A DNA stretch of 64,000 bases from Cupriavidus necator (GTDB lineage Bacteria > Pseudomonadota > Gammaproteobacteria > Burkholderiales > Burkholderiaceae): contig NZ_SROX01000008.1 of NCBI RefSeq assembly GCF_013141915.1, positions 124,001 through 188,000 on the forward strand, read 5' to 3'. Every line of letters starts with the position of its first letter. Positions within the stretch are counted from its first letter, which is position 1. The notes below the pieces were generated by a model. That model worked only from the letters and a program-made list of their open reading frames with translations, had not been told where the DNA came from and did no database searches. This document shows, in pieces, positions 17,486 to 29,513 of the stretch. The translations under genes and the position numbers were made by a program.

Positions 17486-18406
17486 TTAGCGCTCCATCAG
17501 CCGCAGCACCGCGCGCGTGAGTGCGCCGTCCGCACGGGTCAGGCTGTCCAGTACGTTGAAGTGATGGCAATCCGGCAGCACCAGGTCGCTCGCCGCCGGA
17601 TGCGCGACCTTGGCCGGCCACGCCGCGCGGATCAGCGCATGCTGCCGATGGTACTCGGCGGCCTCCAGCTCACCCACCGCGATCGCCAGCGGCGCATCGG
17701 TGGCCGGCGCCATGTACGCGGGCGACAGCCGCGCGACATCGTCTTCCGAGAAGCGCAGGTCGCACTGCAAAAAGGCCGCGCGCCGCAGCGGCTCCATGTC
17801 GTACAGCCCGCTCACCGAGAGCCCGCCCCGGACCAGGCCGGCGGGCAGGTCCGCCCCCAATTGCGGCCAGCGCGCGGCCATCAGCATCGCCACGAGATGG
17901 CCGCCGACGGAGTGCCCGGCCACGAACATCCGGTTCGGGTCATGGCCCAGCCGGTCCGCCTGCCGGTACAGCCAGGCGACGCTGCGCAGCACCTGCCGCA
18001 CGATCTCCGGCACCGTCGCCGTCGGCACCAGCGTGTAGTTGACCACCGCCACCGACACGCCCAGCGCTGGCAGCGCGCTCGCGACGAAGCTGTGGTCGTG
18101 CTTGTCCAGGGCGCGGTAATAGCCGCCGTGGACAAATACCAGCAGCGGCGGCAGGGCCCCGTTGGCGCGTTGCGCGGGGAAATAGTCCAGCGTCTCGCCC
18201 TGCGCATGGCGCGAGTCCTCGCCGGCATAGCTCAGGTCCGCCAGAAAGGGGCCGCGTGCGCGTACCTGCGCCGACCACTGCGCCCAGCGCGCCAGATGCG
18301 CCGGGTTGTCCGGCACATTGGCGCGGTTGTTGTACTCACGGTCATAGAAGGCCGGATCCTGCGAAGGCAGGCTGGCAAGGCACGCAAGCAAGTGCGGGTC
18401 GGTCAT
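17486..18406 (-). CDS. Alpha/beta hydrolase (esterase/formamidase-like)
   Basis: The 306-residue enzyme shows an HGGYYRA oxyanion motif, the nucleophile elbow GHSVGGHL and a late histidine in DCHHFNVLD. These are the features of the carboxylesterase/kynurenine-formamidase branch of the alpha/beta-hydrolase fold. No tryptophan-degradation genes are nearby, so I do not call it kynB. The ATG at 18406 was chosen over longer frames because the upstream part overlaps the tRNA gene. It is convergent with the dehydrogenase gene. Confidence 0.8.
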   Translation of the reverse strand: MTDPHLLACLASLPSQDPAFYDREYNNRANVPDNPAHLARWAQWSAQVRARGPFLADLSYAGEDSRHAQGETLDYFPAQRANGALPPLLVFVHGGYYRALDKHDHSFVASALPALGVSVAVVNYTLVPTATVPEIVRQVLRSVAWLYRQADRLGHDPNRMFVAGHSVGGHLVAMLMAARWPQLGADLPAGLVRGGLSVSGLYDMEPLRRAAFLQCDLRFSEDDVARLSPAYMAPATDAPLAIAVGELEAAEYHRQHALIRAAWPAKVAHPAASDLVLPDCHHFNVLDSLTRADGALTRAVLRLMER

Positions 18407-18579
18407 GGCGGTCTGGGGTGCGGTCGGGGATGCCGTCCGTGCGGCCGGGAGCGGCAAGGCTGGCCGCCATGCTACCGGATTTGCGCGGCGGCCAAAGCCC
18501 GCGTCTGCGGTTGTCCGGCGGCGCGATTTCCGGCATAATCCCCGGCTCAGCCAGGCGCCGGTTCCGGCGCCCCACACCT

Positions 18580-18664
18580 GCCCGGGTGGTGAAACAGGTA
18601 GACGCAGGGGACTCAAAATCCCCCGCCGCAAGGCGTGTCGGTTCGAGTCCGACCCCGGGCACCA
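18580..18664 (+). tRNA. tRNA-Leu (anticodon CAA)
   Basis: The acceptor arms GCCCGGG and CCCGGGC pair perfectly, and the discriminator A and CCA end are encoded. The D region contains the GGTGGTGAAACAGG pattern, the anticodon loop is CTCAAAA with anticodon CAA, and the T loop is GGTTCGAGTCC. A long variable arm (CGCCGCAAGGCG) gives 85 nucleotides and marks a class II tRNA, here Leu for UUG codons. Confidence 0.97.
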
Positions 18665-18852
18665 TCTCCAGATCCCCCAAAAGTCCGCGCCCCGGCTCCG
18701 CGAGTGCACGGCAAGCCTCGTCGCCCCCCGCATCAGGCCACATTTGACCGCGCCAGCCTGTGCCGCGATCCGCGCCCCTGTCGGACTGCGTCCACTGGCA
18801 CGCCGCCGCCGCGCTTCCTATCCTATGGCATTGCCTTCGACCGGAGCCCGAC

Positions 18853-19617
18853 ATGAAACAACCACGCTTTCCACTTGCCGCCCTCGCCCTTTGCGCCCTC
18901 GCCGGTTCCGCGCTGCTGGCCGGCTGTGCCGGCGCCAACATGGAAAGCCTGACCCAGGCCGGCGGCAGCCTGTTCACCGCCGCGACCCTGTCGGACAGCA
19001 ACGTCAAGACGCTGTCTGACCAGTCCTGTGCCGAGATGGACAAGAAGAACACCATCGCGGCGCCAGACAGCACCTACGCCCGGCGCCTGGCCACCGTGAT
19101 GAGCGGCCTGGGCAATACCGGGCTGCCGCTCGACGCCAAGGTCTACATGACCAAGGACATCAATGCCTGGGCCATGGCCAACGGTTGCGTGCGGGTCTAC
19201 AGCGGACTGATGGACCTGTTGAGCGACGACGAGGTGCGTGGCGTGGTTGGCCATGAGATCGGCCATGTGGCGCTGGGCCACACCAAGGCGGCGATGCAGG
19301 TAGCCTACACCGCGGCCGCGGCGCGCGGGTTGCTGGGGTCGACCGGCATCGCCTCGCTGACGGCGCTGTCGTCGTCGCAGGTCGGCGCGCTGGCCGAGCA
19401 GTTCGTCAATGCGCAGTTCTCGCAGCGCCAGGAGTCCGCGGCAGACGATTATTCCTTTGACCTGCTGACCAGGAATGGCGCCAACCGCCAGGCGCTGGCG
19501 TCCGCGTTCCGCAAGATGTCGACGCTCGACGGCGGGCAATCGAGCATGCTGAGTTCGCACCCGGGCTCGCTTGAGCGCGCCAAGCATATCGAGGCGCGCC
19601 TCGCCGGCGGGCGCTGA
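18853..19617 (+). CDS. M48 family metalloprotease lipoprotein
   Basis: The 254-residue protein has a lipoprotein signal with lipobox LLAGC (C25) and then an M48 protease domain with the zinc motif HEIGH (H134, H138) and the downstream glutamate in QESAADDY. It resembles LoiP/YcaL-type envelope proteases that degrade misfolded outer-membrane proteins. The ATG at 18853 gives the clear signal peptide MKQPRFPLAALALCALA. It stands alone between a tRNA gene and aspT. Residue +2 after the lipid cysteine is Ala, so outer-membrane sorting is expected. Confidence 0.88.
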   Translation: MKQPRFPLAALALCALAGSALLAGCAGANMESLTQAGGSLFTAATLSDSNVKTLSDQSCAEMDKKNTIAAPDSTYARRLATVMSGLGNTGLPLDAKVYMTKDINAWAMANGCVRVYSGLMDLLSDDEVRGVVGHEIGHVALGHTKAAMQVAYTAAAARGLLGSTGIASLTALSSSQVGALAEQFVNAQFSQRQESAADDYSFDLLTRNGANRQALASAFRKMSTLDGGQSSMLSSHPGSLERAKHIEARLAGGR

Positions 19618-20047
19618 GACCGGCGCATTCGCTGTTGCCGCCGCACCCGTCCGGGTGAGGCGGTTCTTCCCTGCGCCGGGTGCGCATTCACGCGTCGCCC
19701 ACCGCCGCGTCACACCGCACGCGCAAAGTTGACGGCGTTTAATTCGCCGACAAAACCTTTCAGTACGCCCGCCCCAACGCGGCAGAGATAATCCCCTACG
19801 CCGCCTCGACATGGCCGCTGCGGATTACCACGCGCGACATGCGTGCCGCTCCCCCCGCTGCGCGCCCCCGTCGTCGCCATGGCAGTGAGGCCGTGACCGC
19901 CTTCATGCGAAGGGACAGCCGGCCCCGCCAGCTCATGGAGAGAGACGAGCCCACTGCCCCACGCAGCCGTGCCCAGCGCCCCCACGCATCGGATGCAACA
20001 GCTGCCCCAACCCGCCTCACTCGCTTCACTCGCTTCAGGAGCCTTCG
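19618..20047. other. Gene-free region upstream of aspT (430 bases)
   Basis: No convincing gene is seen. A weak hairpin near 19640-19668 (CGCACCC against GGGTGAGGCG) may end the protease transcript. The aspT promoter is expected here, but no pair of boxes close to consensus is visible. A TTGACG at about 19730 has no good -10 partner. Confidence 0.4.
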
Positions 20048-21733
20048 ATGGATTGGTTGCACGAGATTTTCCAGAAGTCGCCCGAATCCGCACTGTTCCT
20101 TGCCCTGTCGGTCGGCTACGCGATCGGCAAGATCACCTTCGGGCGCTTCCAGCTGGGCGGCGTGGCCGGCTCGCTGCTTGCCGCGGTGGTGATCAGCCAG
20201 GTCGGGGTCGAGATCGACAACGGCGTCAAGGCGGTGATGTTCGCGGTCTTCATCTATGCGGTGGGCTATGAAAGCGGGCCACAGTTCTTCAACTCGCTGA
20301 ACCGCAGCTCGTTGCGCGAGATAGCCATGGCGGTGTTCATGGCGGTATGCGGGCTGGTCACGGTGGTGGTGCTGGCCAAGCTGTTCCATCTCGACAAGGG
20401 CCTGGCCGCGGGCCTGGCCGCCGGCGGCATGACGCAGTCGGCCATCATCGGCACGGCGGGGGACGCCATTACCAAGCTGGGCCTGCCGCCCGACCAGGTC
20501 AAGACGATGCAGGCCAACGTGGCGGTCGGCTATGCGGTGACCTATGTGTTCGGCTCGCTCGGCGCGATCATCGTGTGCGTCAACATCTTGCCGCGCTTCA
20601 TGAAATCGGACCTGAAGACCGATGCCAAGAAGGTCGAGGCCCAGCTCAACGGCGGCCTGCCGCAGTATGGCCCGGGCCAGCGCGGCGCACTGGCGCGCGT
20701 GGTCGGCCGGCTGTATCGCGTCAACGATGCTTCCGGCCAGACCGTCGCGCAGCTGGAGCTGGGCGGCGAGGACCTGGTGACCGTCGAAAAGGTGCAGCGC
20801 GCCGGCAAGCAGCTCGAGGTGACGCAAGACCTGGTGCTGCAGCATGATGACCTGGTGCTGCTGGTTGGCCGCCGCGATGCGATGGTGCCGACGGCGGCGC
20901 AGATCGGCGAGGAAGTGGCCGATGCCGACGGCATGGGCGCGGTGATGCAGTCGCGCAACGTGGTGTTTACCGCCAAGGGCATGAACAACAAGACCGTGGC
21001 GGAGATCGTCGACATGGTCGGGCGCGACATGCGCCACGGCGTCTATATCGAGCGCATCGAGCGCTACGACCACCCGCTGCCGCTGCTGCCCGACCTGAAA
21101 CTGCAGCACGGCGACATCATCACCATCTACGGCACCCCGGCCGACACCAGGCGCGCGGCGCAGACGGCCGGCTATGAACTGGTCCCCAGCGAAAAGACGG
21201 ACTTCGTCTACTTCGGCGCCGGCGTGCTGGTGGGCCTGCTGGTGGGCCTGCTGGTGTGGCGCGTCGGCTCGATTCCGCTGACGCTGGGCGCCGGCGGCGG
21301 CGCGCTGCTGTCCGGGCTGGTGTTCGGCTGGGCGCGCTCCAAGCACAAGATGTTCGGCGCCATGCCGACCGCCGCGTGCCAGCTGCTGAAAGACTTCGGC
21401 CTGGCCGCGTTCGTCGCCATCGTCGGCATCAATTCCGGCCTGCAGGCCGTGACCACGCTGCGCCAGAGCGGCCTGACCATCTTTATCCTGGGCGCGGTGG
21501 TGACGCTGCTGCCGCTGTTCCTGACCATGCTGTTCGGCCGCTACGTGCTGAAGTACGACAACGCCGCGGTGCTGGCCGGCGCGCTGTCGGGCTCGCGCAG
21601 CGCCAACCCGGCCTTCGGCGGCATTCTCGACAAGGCCGAAAGCCCGGTGCCGACGGTGCCGTTCGCCATCACCTATGCACTGGCCAACGTGTTGCTGACG
21701 CTGCTGGGACCCCTGGTGGTGGGCCTGGTCTAG
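20048..21733 (+). CDS. aspT: Aspartate:alanine antiporter
   Basis: The 561-residue protein exchanges external aspartate for internal alanine across the inner membrane. It has N-terminal membrane segments (about residues 10-180), two TrkA-C/RCK-C-like soluble domains (about 200-380) and a C-terminal membrane bundle (about 385-560), the plan of the AspT/YbjL family. aspD follows directly, forming the classical aspT-aspD pair. Electrogenic exchange plus proton use in decarboxylation creates a proton-motive force. Start MDWLHEIFQKSPESAL has CAGGAG upstream. Confidence 0.93.
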   Translation: MDWLHEIFQKSPESALFLALSVGYAIGKITFGRFQLGGVAGSLLAAVVISQVGVEIDNGVKAVMFAVFIYAVGYESGPQFFNSLNRSSLREIAMAVFMAVCGLVTVVVLAKLFHLDKGLAAGLAAGGMTQSAIIGTAGDAITKLGLPPDQVKTMQANVAVGYAVTYVFGSLGAIIVCVNILPRFMKSDLKTDAKKVEAQLNGGLPQYGPGQRGALARVVGRLYRVNDASGQTVAQLELGGEDLVTVEKVQRAGKQLEVTQDLVLQHDDLVLLVGRRDAMVPTAAQIGEEVADADGMGAVMQSRNVVFTAKGMNNKTVAEIVDMVGRDMRHGVYIERIERYDHPLPLLPDLKLQHGDIITIYGTPADTRRAAQTAGYELVPSEKTDFVYFGAGVLVGLLVGLLVWRVGSIPLTLGAGGGALLSGLVFGWARSKHKMFGAMPTAACQLLKDFGLAAFVAIVGINSGLQAVTTLRQSGLTIFILGAVVTLLPLFLTMLFGRYVLKYDNAAVLAGALSGSRSANPAFGGILDKAESPVPTVPFAITYALANVLLTLLGPLVVGLV

Positions 21734-23449
<1,716 letters not shown>

Positions 23450-23471
23450 GCCTGCGCCAGGCCTGACACGG

Positions 23472-23498
23472 AGCCCGGCATCGCGCCGGGCTTTTTTT
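23472..23498 (+). terminator. Intrinsic terminator of aspT-aspD
   Basis: AGCCCGGC and GCCGGGCT form an 8-bp stem followed by TTTTTTT on the + strand, 22 bases after the aspD stop. There is no matching T run on the other strand. Confidence 0.85.
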
Positions 23499-23512
23499 CT
23501 TCCTGCCGGTCC

Positions 23513-24325
23513 TCAACGGGATTCGACAAACCCCAGCACCGTGGCCAGCATGCCGCGCAGCGCCGGCTGCAGCGCCGTCGCCAGCGCCTCGTCGTAGGCG
23601 AACGGATAGACCTCGCTCATGTAGGCGCACTGCGACAGCTCCAGCTGCACCGCATGCACACCGTCGGCCGGCTTGCCGTATTGCCGGGTGATGTAGCCAC
23701 CCTTGAAGCGGCCGTTGAGCACGGCGGTGAGGCCCGGCACCGCACTGGCCTGCTCCAGCAGCTGGCTGGCCAGCGCGGCGTCGCAGCTGTCGCCGTTGGC
23801 GGTGCCGAGGTTGAAGTCGGGCAGCTTGCCGTCGAAGAAGCGCGGCAGCACTGAACGGATCGAATGCGCGTCCCACAGCGCGACCGTGCCGTGCGCGGCC
23901 TTCAGGCGTGCCAGCTCGGCGGCCAGCGCCTGGTGGTACGGGTGCCAGATCGCGTCGCGGCGCGCGGCGATTTCCGCGTCGTCGGGACCGTTGCCGTCGG
24001 CATAGAGCCGGGTCTTGTCGAAGGTATCGACCGGGCACAGGCCGGTGGTGTCCTGGCCCGGATACAGGTTGGCGTTGTCGGGCGGGCGGTTCAGGTCGAC
24101 CACATAGCGCGAGTGCGTGGCCACCAGCACCGACGCGCCCAATTCGCGGGCGAAATCGTACAGGCGTTCCAGGTGCCAGTCGGTATCGGGCACGGTGCGG
24201 GCTTCGGCGGTCAGCCGCTGCGAGACGGATGCCGGCAGATGCGTGCCGACATGCGGCATCGATACCAGCAGCGGGCGCGTGCCCCGGTGCAGGGTGAAGG
24301 CAGGGGTATCGGTGGAAAAGGACAT
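23513..24325 (-). CDS. hutG: N-formylglutamate deformylase
   Basis: The 270-residue enzyme hydrolyses N-formyl-L-glutamate to formate and glutamate, the last step of the five-step histidine route. The family pattern is visible in RPLLVSMPHVGTHLP near the N-terminus and in the segments VALWDAHSIRS and GRFKGGYITRQYG. It is the last gene of the hut block, 33 bases after hutF. Its presence with HutF shows that this organism uses the formylglutamate branch, as Pseudomonas does, rather than direct formamide release. Confidence 0.93.
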   Translation of the reverse strand: MSFSTDTPAFTLHRGTRPLLVSMPHVGTHLPASVSQRLTAEARTVPDTDWHLERLYDFARELGASVLVATHSRYVVDLNRPPDNANLYPGQDTTGLCPVDTFDKTRLYADGNGPDDAEIAARRDAIWHPYHQALAAELARLKAAHGTVALWDAHSIRSVLPRFFDGKLPDFNLGTANGDSCDAALASQLLEQASAVPGLTAVLNGRFKGGYITRQYGKPADGVHAVQLELSQCAYMSEVYPFAYDEALATALQPALRGMLATVLGFVESR

Positions 24326-24358
24326 GGTGTTTGCGATGCAGTGGGCGTGTGCCCGGTT

Positions 24359-25762
24359 TCAGTCGGCCAGCAGGCTGGCGCGCGCCGCGATGAACAGGCG
24401 TCCGGCGTCCGCCTGCAGCGGATGCGCGCCATGCTGCACGCGGCTGCGGCCGGCGGTGCGGACTTCCGCTAGTGTCTCATGGCCATGGCAGGCAAACACG
24501 TGCGTGGCCAGCGCCTGGGGCCCGTCGAGCCCCGCCAGCGTCGGATGCGCGCCGTCCAGCACGACGAAGTCGGCCAGCTGGCCCGCTGCCAGTCCGGCCA
24601 CCGCGCGGGCCGAGGCGCGCGCGCCGCCGGCCACCGCTTCCAGGTACAGGCGGTCCGCCACCTGCACGTGCGTGTCGGACGCCAGCACGTTGCGCCGCTG
24701 CAGCGCCAGCCGCTGCCCGTACTCGAACAACCGCAGCTCTTCCGCCACGCTGACGCTGGCATGGCTGTCCGAGCCGATGCCCCATGCGCCCTGCTGCGCC
24801 AGGTAGGGCGCGGCCTCGAACACGCCGTCGCCCAGGTTGGCCTCGGTGGTCGGGCAGATGCCGGCCACCGCGCCGCTGTGGGCGAGGCGCCGGCGCTCGT
24901 CCCAGTCCATATGGGTGGCGTGCACCAGGCACCAGCGCGCATCGACTTCGACATGGTCGAACAGCCACGTCACCGGGCGCGTGCCGGACCATGCGATGCA
25001 GTCGTCGACCTCTTTCTGCTGCTCGGCGATATGGATATGGACGGGCGCCTGCACGTCGATGGCCCGCAATCCCGCCAGCGCATGCAACAGGCTGGCTTCC
25101 GGTACCGCGCGCAGCGAATGCGGCGCCAGCCCGAGGCGCGCGCCGGACTGCGCGCACGCGGGGCGCAGCCGTTCCAGCAGCTTCAGCATCGCATCGGTAT
25201 CGTGCAGGAAGCGCCGCTGCTCCGCCAGCGGCGGCTTGCCGCCAAAGCCCGCGGCCTGGTACAGCACCGGCAGCAGCGTCATGCCGATACCGGTGCGCTG
25301 CGCCGCGCGCAGCAGCCGCAGCGACATCTCGGCGGCGTCCGCGTACGGCCTGCCGCCCTCGTCATGATGCACGTAGTGGAACTCGCACACGCTGGTGTAG
25401 CCCGCGCGCAGCATCTCGATATAGAGCTGGGTGGCGACCGCCTCCAGCGTGTCTGGCGAGAGCCGCTGCGCGAAGCGGTACATCAGCGTGCGCCAGCTCC
25501 AGAACGAATCGGCGCCGGCCGGATCGTCGCCCTGCGGACGGCTGCGGAATTCCGTCAGGCCGGCAAAGCCGCGCTGGAACGCATGCGAATGCAGGTTGGG
25601 CATGCCCGGCACCACCGGGCCTGCCGCCTGCGGCACGCCGGCGGCAGGCGCCGCACCCGGCTGCACGGCGGTGAAGCGGCCGGCCTCGTCCCAGGCCAGC
25701 AGCACATCGCGGGCCCAGCCGTCCGGCAGCAGCGCAAACGGTGCAAACAGTTGCCCGCTCAT
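24359..25762 (-). CDS. hutF: Formimidoylglutamate deiminase
   Basis: HutF removes ammonia from N-formimino-L-glutamate, giving N-formylglutamate for HutG. The 467-residue protein is an amidohydrolase with the metal motif [10 protein letters not shown] (H58, H60) and later histidines in LVHATHMD and a conserved GSDSHAS. The ATG at 25762 overlaps the hutI stop by four bases, so the two are translated together. The longer frame upstream is within hutI and is not coding. Confidence 0.94.
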   Translation of the reverse strand: MSGQLFAPFALLPDGWARDVLLAWDEAGRFTAVQPGAAPAAGVPQAAGPVVPGMPNLHSHAFQRGFAGLTEFRSRPQGDDPAGADSFWSWRTLMYRFAQRLSPDTLEAVATQLYIEMLRAGYTSVCEFHYVHHDEGGRPYADAAEMSLRLLRAAQRTGIGMTLLPVLYQAAGFGGKPPLAEQRRFLHDTDAMLKLLERLRPACAQSGARLGLAPHSLRAVPEASLLHALAGLRAIDVQAPVHIHIAEQQKEVDDCIAWSGTRPVTWLFDHVEVDARWCLVHATHMDWDERRRLAHSGAVAGICPTTEANLGDGVFEAAPYLAQQGAWGIGSDSHASVSVAEELRLFEYGQRLALQRRNVLASDTHVQVADRLYLEAVAGGARASARAVAGLAAGQLADFVVLDGAHPTLAGLDGPQALATHVFACHGHETLAEVRTAGRSRVQHGAHPLQADAGRLFIAARASLLAD

Positions 25763-27012
25763 GACGTGACCCCTTCGCAGGCGTGGACACGCCCCTGGCG
25801 CACCACCGTCGCGACCGGATTGCGGCCGAACCAGTACGCCAGCTCGGCCGGCGAATCGATGCGCCACAGCGCGAAATCGGCACCGCGCCCCGTCGCCAGC
25901 CGCCCATGGCGATCGGCGGCGCCCAGCGCGCGCGCCGCGTGCGCGGTCACGCCGGCCAGCGCTTCCGGCACCGTCAGCCGAAACTGCGTGCAGGCCATAT
26001 TCATCATCAGCAGCAGCGAAGTCACCGGCGAGGTGCCGGGGTTGTGGTCGGTAGAGATCGCCATCGGCACGCCGTACTGCCGCAGCAGCGCGATCGGCGG
26101 CAGGTTGGTGTCGCGCAGGAAGTAGTAGGCCCCCGGCAGCAGCACCGCCACCGTGCCGGCTTCGGCCATCGCGGCCACGCCGGCCTCGTCGAGGTGCTCG
26201 AGATGGTCGGCCGAGAGCGCGCGGTGGCGTGCCGCCAGCGCGGCGCCGCCGAGGTTGCTCAACTGCTCCGCATGCAGCTTGACGCGCAGGCCGTGGCGCG
26301 CGGCGGCGTCGAACACCCGCTCCGTCTGCGCGATCGAGAAACCGATCGACTCGCAGAAGGCATCGACGGCATCGACCAGGCCTTCGCCGGCCAGCGCCGG
26401 CAGCATGGTGTTGCAGACCAGGTCGATATAGTCGTCGGCACGGCCCGCGTATTCCGGCGGCAACGCGTGCGCGCCGAGAAAGGTGGTGTAGACCGCAACC
26501 CCGAAGTGCTCGCCCAGCCGGCGTGCCACGCGCAATTGCTTGCGTTCGGCTTCCAGGTTCAGCCCGTAGCCGGACTTGATCTCGATCGCGGTAACGCCCT
26601 CGGCAAGCAGCGGCTGCAGGCGCGCCGCGGCCTGCGCGAACAGCGTGTCTTCGTCGGCGGCGCGCGTGGCGCGCACCGTCGAGACAATGCCGCCGCCGGC
26701 GCGCGCGATCTCTTCATAGCCCGCGCCGGCCAGGCGCATGGCGAATTCGTCGGCGCGCTGGCCGCCATAGACCAGGTGCGTATGGCAATCGACCAGCCCC
26801 GGCGTGATCCAGGCTCCGTTGGCGTCATGGCTCGGTGCGCCGCGCCAGGCCTCGGGCAGGTCCGCCGCTGCGCCCAGCCAGGCGATACGTCCACGCTCGA
26901 CCACCAGCGCGGCATCGCGAATTGCCTGCGCGGGATCGGCATCCGGCAGCAGGTGGCAGTTGTGCCAAACGCCATCCGCGCTGGGGGCTGGCGGCAAGGA
27001 AGTCGGTGTCAT
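25759..27012 (-). CDS. hutI: Imidazolonepropionase
   Basis: HutI opens the ring of imidazolone-5-propionate to give formiminoglutamate. The 417-residue protein is a metal-dependent amidohydrolase with [10 protein letters not shown] (H77, H79), a histidine in KLHAEQLSN and the aspartate in STDHNPGTS. The ATG at 27012 overlaps the hutD stop by four bases. All neighbours are hut genes. Confidence 0.95.
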   Translation of the reverse strand: MTPTSLPPAPSADGVWHNCHLLPDADPAQAIRDAALVVERGRIAWLGAAADLPEAWRGAPSHDANGAWITPGLVDCHTHLVYGGQRADEFAMRLAGAGYEEIARAGGGIVSTVRATRAADEDTLFAQAAARLQPLLAEGVTAIEIKSGYGLNLEAERKQLRVARRLGEHFGVAVYTTFLGAHALPPEYAGRADDYIDLVCNTMLPALAGEGLVDAVDAFCESIGFSIAQTERVFDAAARHGLRVKLHAEQLSNLGGAALAARHRALSADHLEHLDEAGVAAMAEAGTVAVLLPGAYYFLRDTNLPPIALLRQYGVPMAISTDHNPGTSPVTSLLLMMNMACTQFRLTVPEALAGVTAHAARALGAADRHGRLATGRGADFALWRIDSPAELAYWFGRNPVATVVRQGRVHACEGVTS

Positions 27013-27611
27013 TGACCAGGCTCCATGTCGAGGGTGACGCACAGGCACAGGGCCGCATCACCGGCAGGTTCGAAGGCCAGCGTCGCTGCCGCGCCGTCCG
27101 CGCGCAGCAGCGCGCCTTCGCCCGCTTGCAGCCGCATGGCGGCGTCCTTTGCCTGCCAGGCACCCCTGACGGCCAGCAGGCACAGCGCATGGCTGTCGGT
27201 GCTGGCGGCAAACGCCGCGTGGAACGCGTCGACGCGCGCGCGGCAATGGCCGCGCCGCGTCATCACGTTGAAGTCGCGCGTGGCGCCGCCGAGCAGCGCC
27301 GCCTGCAGGCTGGTATCGCCGGAGAAGGCGAACGGCTCGCCGACGCGTTCCAGGCGATGGCTAAAGCTGCCGTCGTCCGCGCACAGCGTCACGCCGGCGC
27401 CGTCCAGCAGTACGATCTGGCGGTCGATGCCCGGGAACGCCGAAAACGGGCCGTCGCGTTCGATGTCGGCCACGCTCAGGCGCCAGATAAAGTCGTCCAT
27501 GCCGGCGGCCGGCGGCCACACCGCGATCTCGCGCGTGTTGCCGCCGCCGTTCTTCCAGCGCGTGGGCGCGATGTCGGCCAGCGCGAATGGTTGAGATGGC
27601 GCCGGGCTCAT
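27009..27611 (-). CDS. hutD: HutD family protein of histidine degradation
   Basis: The 200-residue protein is a bicupin of the HutD family. The conserved segments [17 protein letters not shown] and [16 protein letters not shown] are easy to see. Its exact role is unsettled: work in Pseudomonas suggests that it tempers hut expression, possibly by binding urocanate or a later intermediate. It overlaps hutU by four bases upstream and hutI by four bases downstream, so its dosage is tied to both enzymes. Confidence 0.9.
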   Translation of the reverse strand: MSPAPSQPFALADIAPTRWKNGGGNTREIAVWPPAAGMDDFIWRLSVADIERDGPFSAFPGIDRQIVLLDGAGVTLCADDGSFSHRLERVGEPFAFSGDTSLQAALLGGATRDFNVMTRRGHCRARVDAFHAAFAASTDSHALCLLAVRGAWQAKDAAMRLQAGEGALLRADGAAATLAFEPAGDAALCLCVTLDMEPGQ

Positions 27612-29308
27612 GCGCCCTTCACCATCGGCAGGTCCAGGCCCTTCTCGTGCGCGCACTCGATGGCGAGCGCGTAGCCCGCATCGGCATGGCGCATCACGCC
27701 GGTGGCCGGATCGTTCCACAGCACGCGCTCGATGCGCTTCGCCGCCGCGTCGGTGCCATCGCACACGATCACTACCCCGGCGTGCTGCGAGAACCCCATG
27801 CCGACGCCGCCGCCGTGGTGCAGGCTGACCCAGGTGGCGCCGCCGGCGGTGTTCAGCAGCGCGTTCAGCAGCGGCCAGTCGGACACCGCGTCGGAGCCGT
27901 CGCGCATCGCTTCGGTCTCGCGGTTCGGCGACGCCACCGAGCCGCAGTCCAGGTGGTCCCGGCCGATCACTACCGGCGCCTTCAGCTCGCCCGACTTCAC
28001 CATCTCGTTGAAGGCCAGCCCGGCGCGGTGGCGCTCGTCCAGGCCAACCCAGCAGATCCGCGCCGGCAGGCCCTGGAAGGCGATGCGGTCGTGCGCCATG
28101 TCGAGCCAGCGGTGCAGGGACTTGTCCTCGGGGAACAGTTCCTTCATCTTGGCGTCGGTCTTGTAGATATCTTCCGGATCGCCCGACAGCGCGACCCAGC
28201 GGAACGGGCCCTTGCCGCGGCAGAACAGCGGGCGGATATAGGCCGGCACGAAGCCGGGGAAATCGAAGGCGTTCTGCACGCCTTCGTCAAACGCAACCTG
28301 GCGGATGTTGTTGCCGTAGTCGACCGTCGGCACGCCCATCTTCTGGAAGTCGAGCATGGCCTGCACGTGCCTGACGATCGACGGACGCGCGGCGGCCTCG
28401 ACCGACTTGGGCTCGTGCTGGCGCGCATGCTCCCACTGCGCAACCGTCCAGCCTTGCGGCAGGTAGCCGTTGACGAGGTCGTGCGCCGAGGTCTGGTCGG
28501 TGACGATATCCGGGCGCATGCCGCCGGCCTGCGCGCGCTTGGCCAGCTCCGGCACGATGTCAGCGGCGTTGCCGAGCAGGCCCACCGAAATCGCTTCCTT
28601 CTTCCGGGTGGCCTCGGCGATCATCGCCAGCGCCTCGTCCAGCGTGGTGGCCTTCTTGTCGAGATAGCGCGTGCGCAGACGGAAGTCGATGCGCGATTCC
28701 TGGCACTCGATCGCCAGCACGCAAGCGCCGGCCAGCACGCCCGCCAGCGGCTGCGCGCCGCCCATGCCGCCCAGGCCCGCGGTCAGGATCCACTTGCCCG
28801 ACAGGTCGCCGTTGTAGTGCTGGCGGCCGGCCTCGACAAAGGTCTCGTAGGTGCCCTGCACGATGCCCTGCGTGCCGATGTAGATCCACGAGCCAGCGGT
28901 CATCTGGCCGTACATCATCAGCCCGGCGCGGTCCAGTTCGTTGAACTTGTCCCAGTTGGCCCAGTGCGGCACCAGGTTGGAATTGGCGATCAGCACGCGC
29001 GGCGCATCGGCATGGGTGCGAAACACGCCCACCGGCTTGCCCGACTGCACCAGCAGCGACTCGTCTTCACCGAGGCGGCGCAGGCTGTCGAGGATGGCGT
29101 CGAAGCATTCCCAGTTGCGCGCGGCCTTGCCGATGCCGCCGTACACCACCAGGTCCTGCGGGCGCTCGGCCACGTCGGGATCGAGGTTGTTCTGGATCAT
29201 GCGGTAGGCGGCTTCGATCAGCCAGTTCTTGCAGTGCAGCTGGGTGCCGCGCGGGGCGCGGATCTCGCGCTGGCCGCGCTGGAGGGCTTGGGGTTCGGGA
29301 GCGTTCAT
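27608..29308 (-). CDS. hutU: Urocanate hydratase
   Basis: The 566-residue enzyme adds water to urocanate using tightly bound NAD+ as an electrophile. Family motifs are [12 protein letters not shown] near residue 50, [16 protein letters not shown] near 180 and the NAD region around [15 protein letters not shown]. Length agrees with the family (about 555-570). The ATG at 29308 is preceded by AAAGGAG. A 205-base gap holding two REP-like palindromes separates it from hutH. Confidence 0.96.
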   Translation of the reverse strand: MNAPEPQALQRGQREIRAPRGTQLHCKNWLIEAAYRMIQNNLDPDVAERPQDLVVYGGIGKAARNWECFDAILDSLRRLGEDESLLVQSGKPVGVFRTHADAPRVLIANSNLVPHWANWDKFNELDRAGLMMYGQMTAGSWIYIGTQGIVQGTYETFVEAGRQHYNGDLSGKWILTAGLGGMGGAQPLAGVLAGACVLAIECQESRIDFRLRTRYLDKKATTLDEALAMIAEATRKKEAISVGLLGNAADIVPELAKRAQAGGMRPDIVTDQTSAHDLVNGYLPQGWTVAQWEHARQHEPKSVEAAARPSIVRHVQAMLDFQKMGVPTVDYGNNIRQVAFDEGVQNAFDFPGFVPAYIRPLFCRGKGPFRWVALSGDPEDIYKTDAKMKELFPEDKSLHRWLDMAHDRIAFQGLPARICWVGLDERHRAGLAFNEMVKSGELKAPVVIGRDHLDCGSVASPNRETEAMRDGSDAVSDWPLLNALLNTAGGATWVSLHHGGGVGMGFSQHAGVVIVCDGTDAAAKRIERVLWNDPATGVMRHADAGYALAIECAHEKGLDLPMVKGA

Positions 29309-29391
29309 CGGTTGTTCTCCTTTGGGATGGCGCTTGTGGCGCGATCGGTTTCTGTTGCCACTTGATGCGTGATGGCGAGTGGATGCGCTGG

Positions 29392-29505
29392 CCCTCTCCC
29401 CCGCCCCTCTCCCGCAGGCGGGAGAGGGGAGACACCAGGCAGCACCTGAAAGGCCGCCGGTTTGCTCCGCGCTCCCGCGCGTGGGAGAGGGGCCGGGGGA
29501 GAGGC
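29392..29505. repeat. Pair of REP-like CTCTCCC palindromes inside the hut operon, copies 3 and 4
   Basis: Copy 3 (29392-29432) reads CCCTCTCCCCCGCCCCTCTC then GCAGGCGGGAGAGGGGAGA. Copy 4 (29471-29505) is in the opposite orientation and ends in GGGGCCGGGGGAGAGG. The pair is head-to-head with a spacer of about 40 bases, as at 38487-38613. It lies between hutH and hutU, which are on the same strand, so it is transcribed with the operon and could stabilise or partly terminate the mRNA. Confidence 0.75.
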
Positions 29506-29513
29506 CCGGCGCG

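Noticed and set aside
18580-18664. tRNA-Leu as a genomic-island attachment site
   Set aside because: The neighbouring genes are ordinary chromosomal genes, there is no integrase, and I saw no repeat of the tRNA 3' end nearby.
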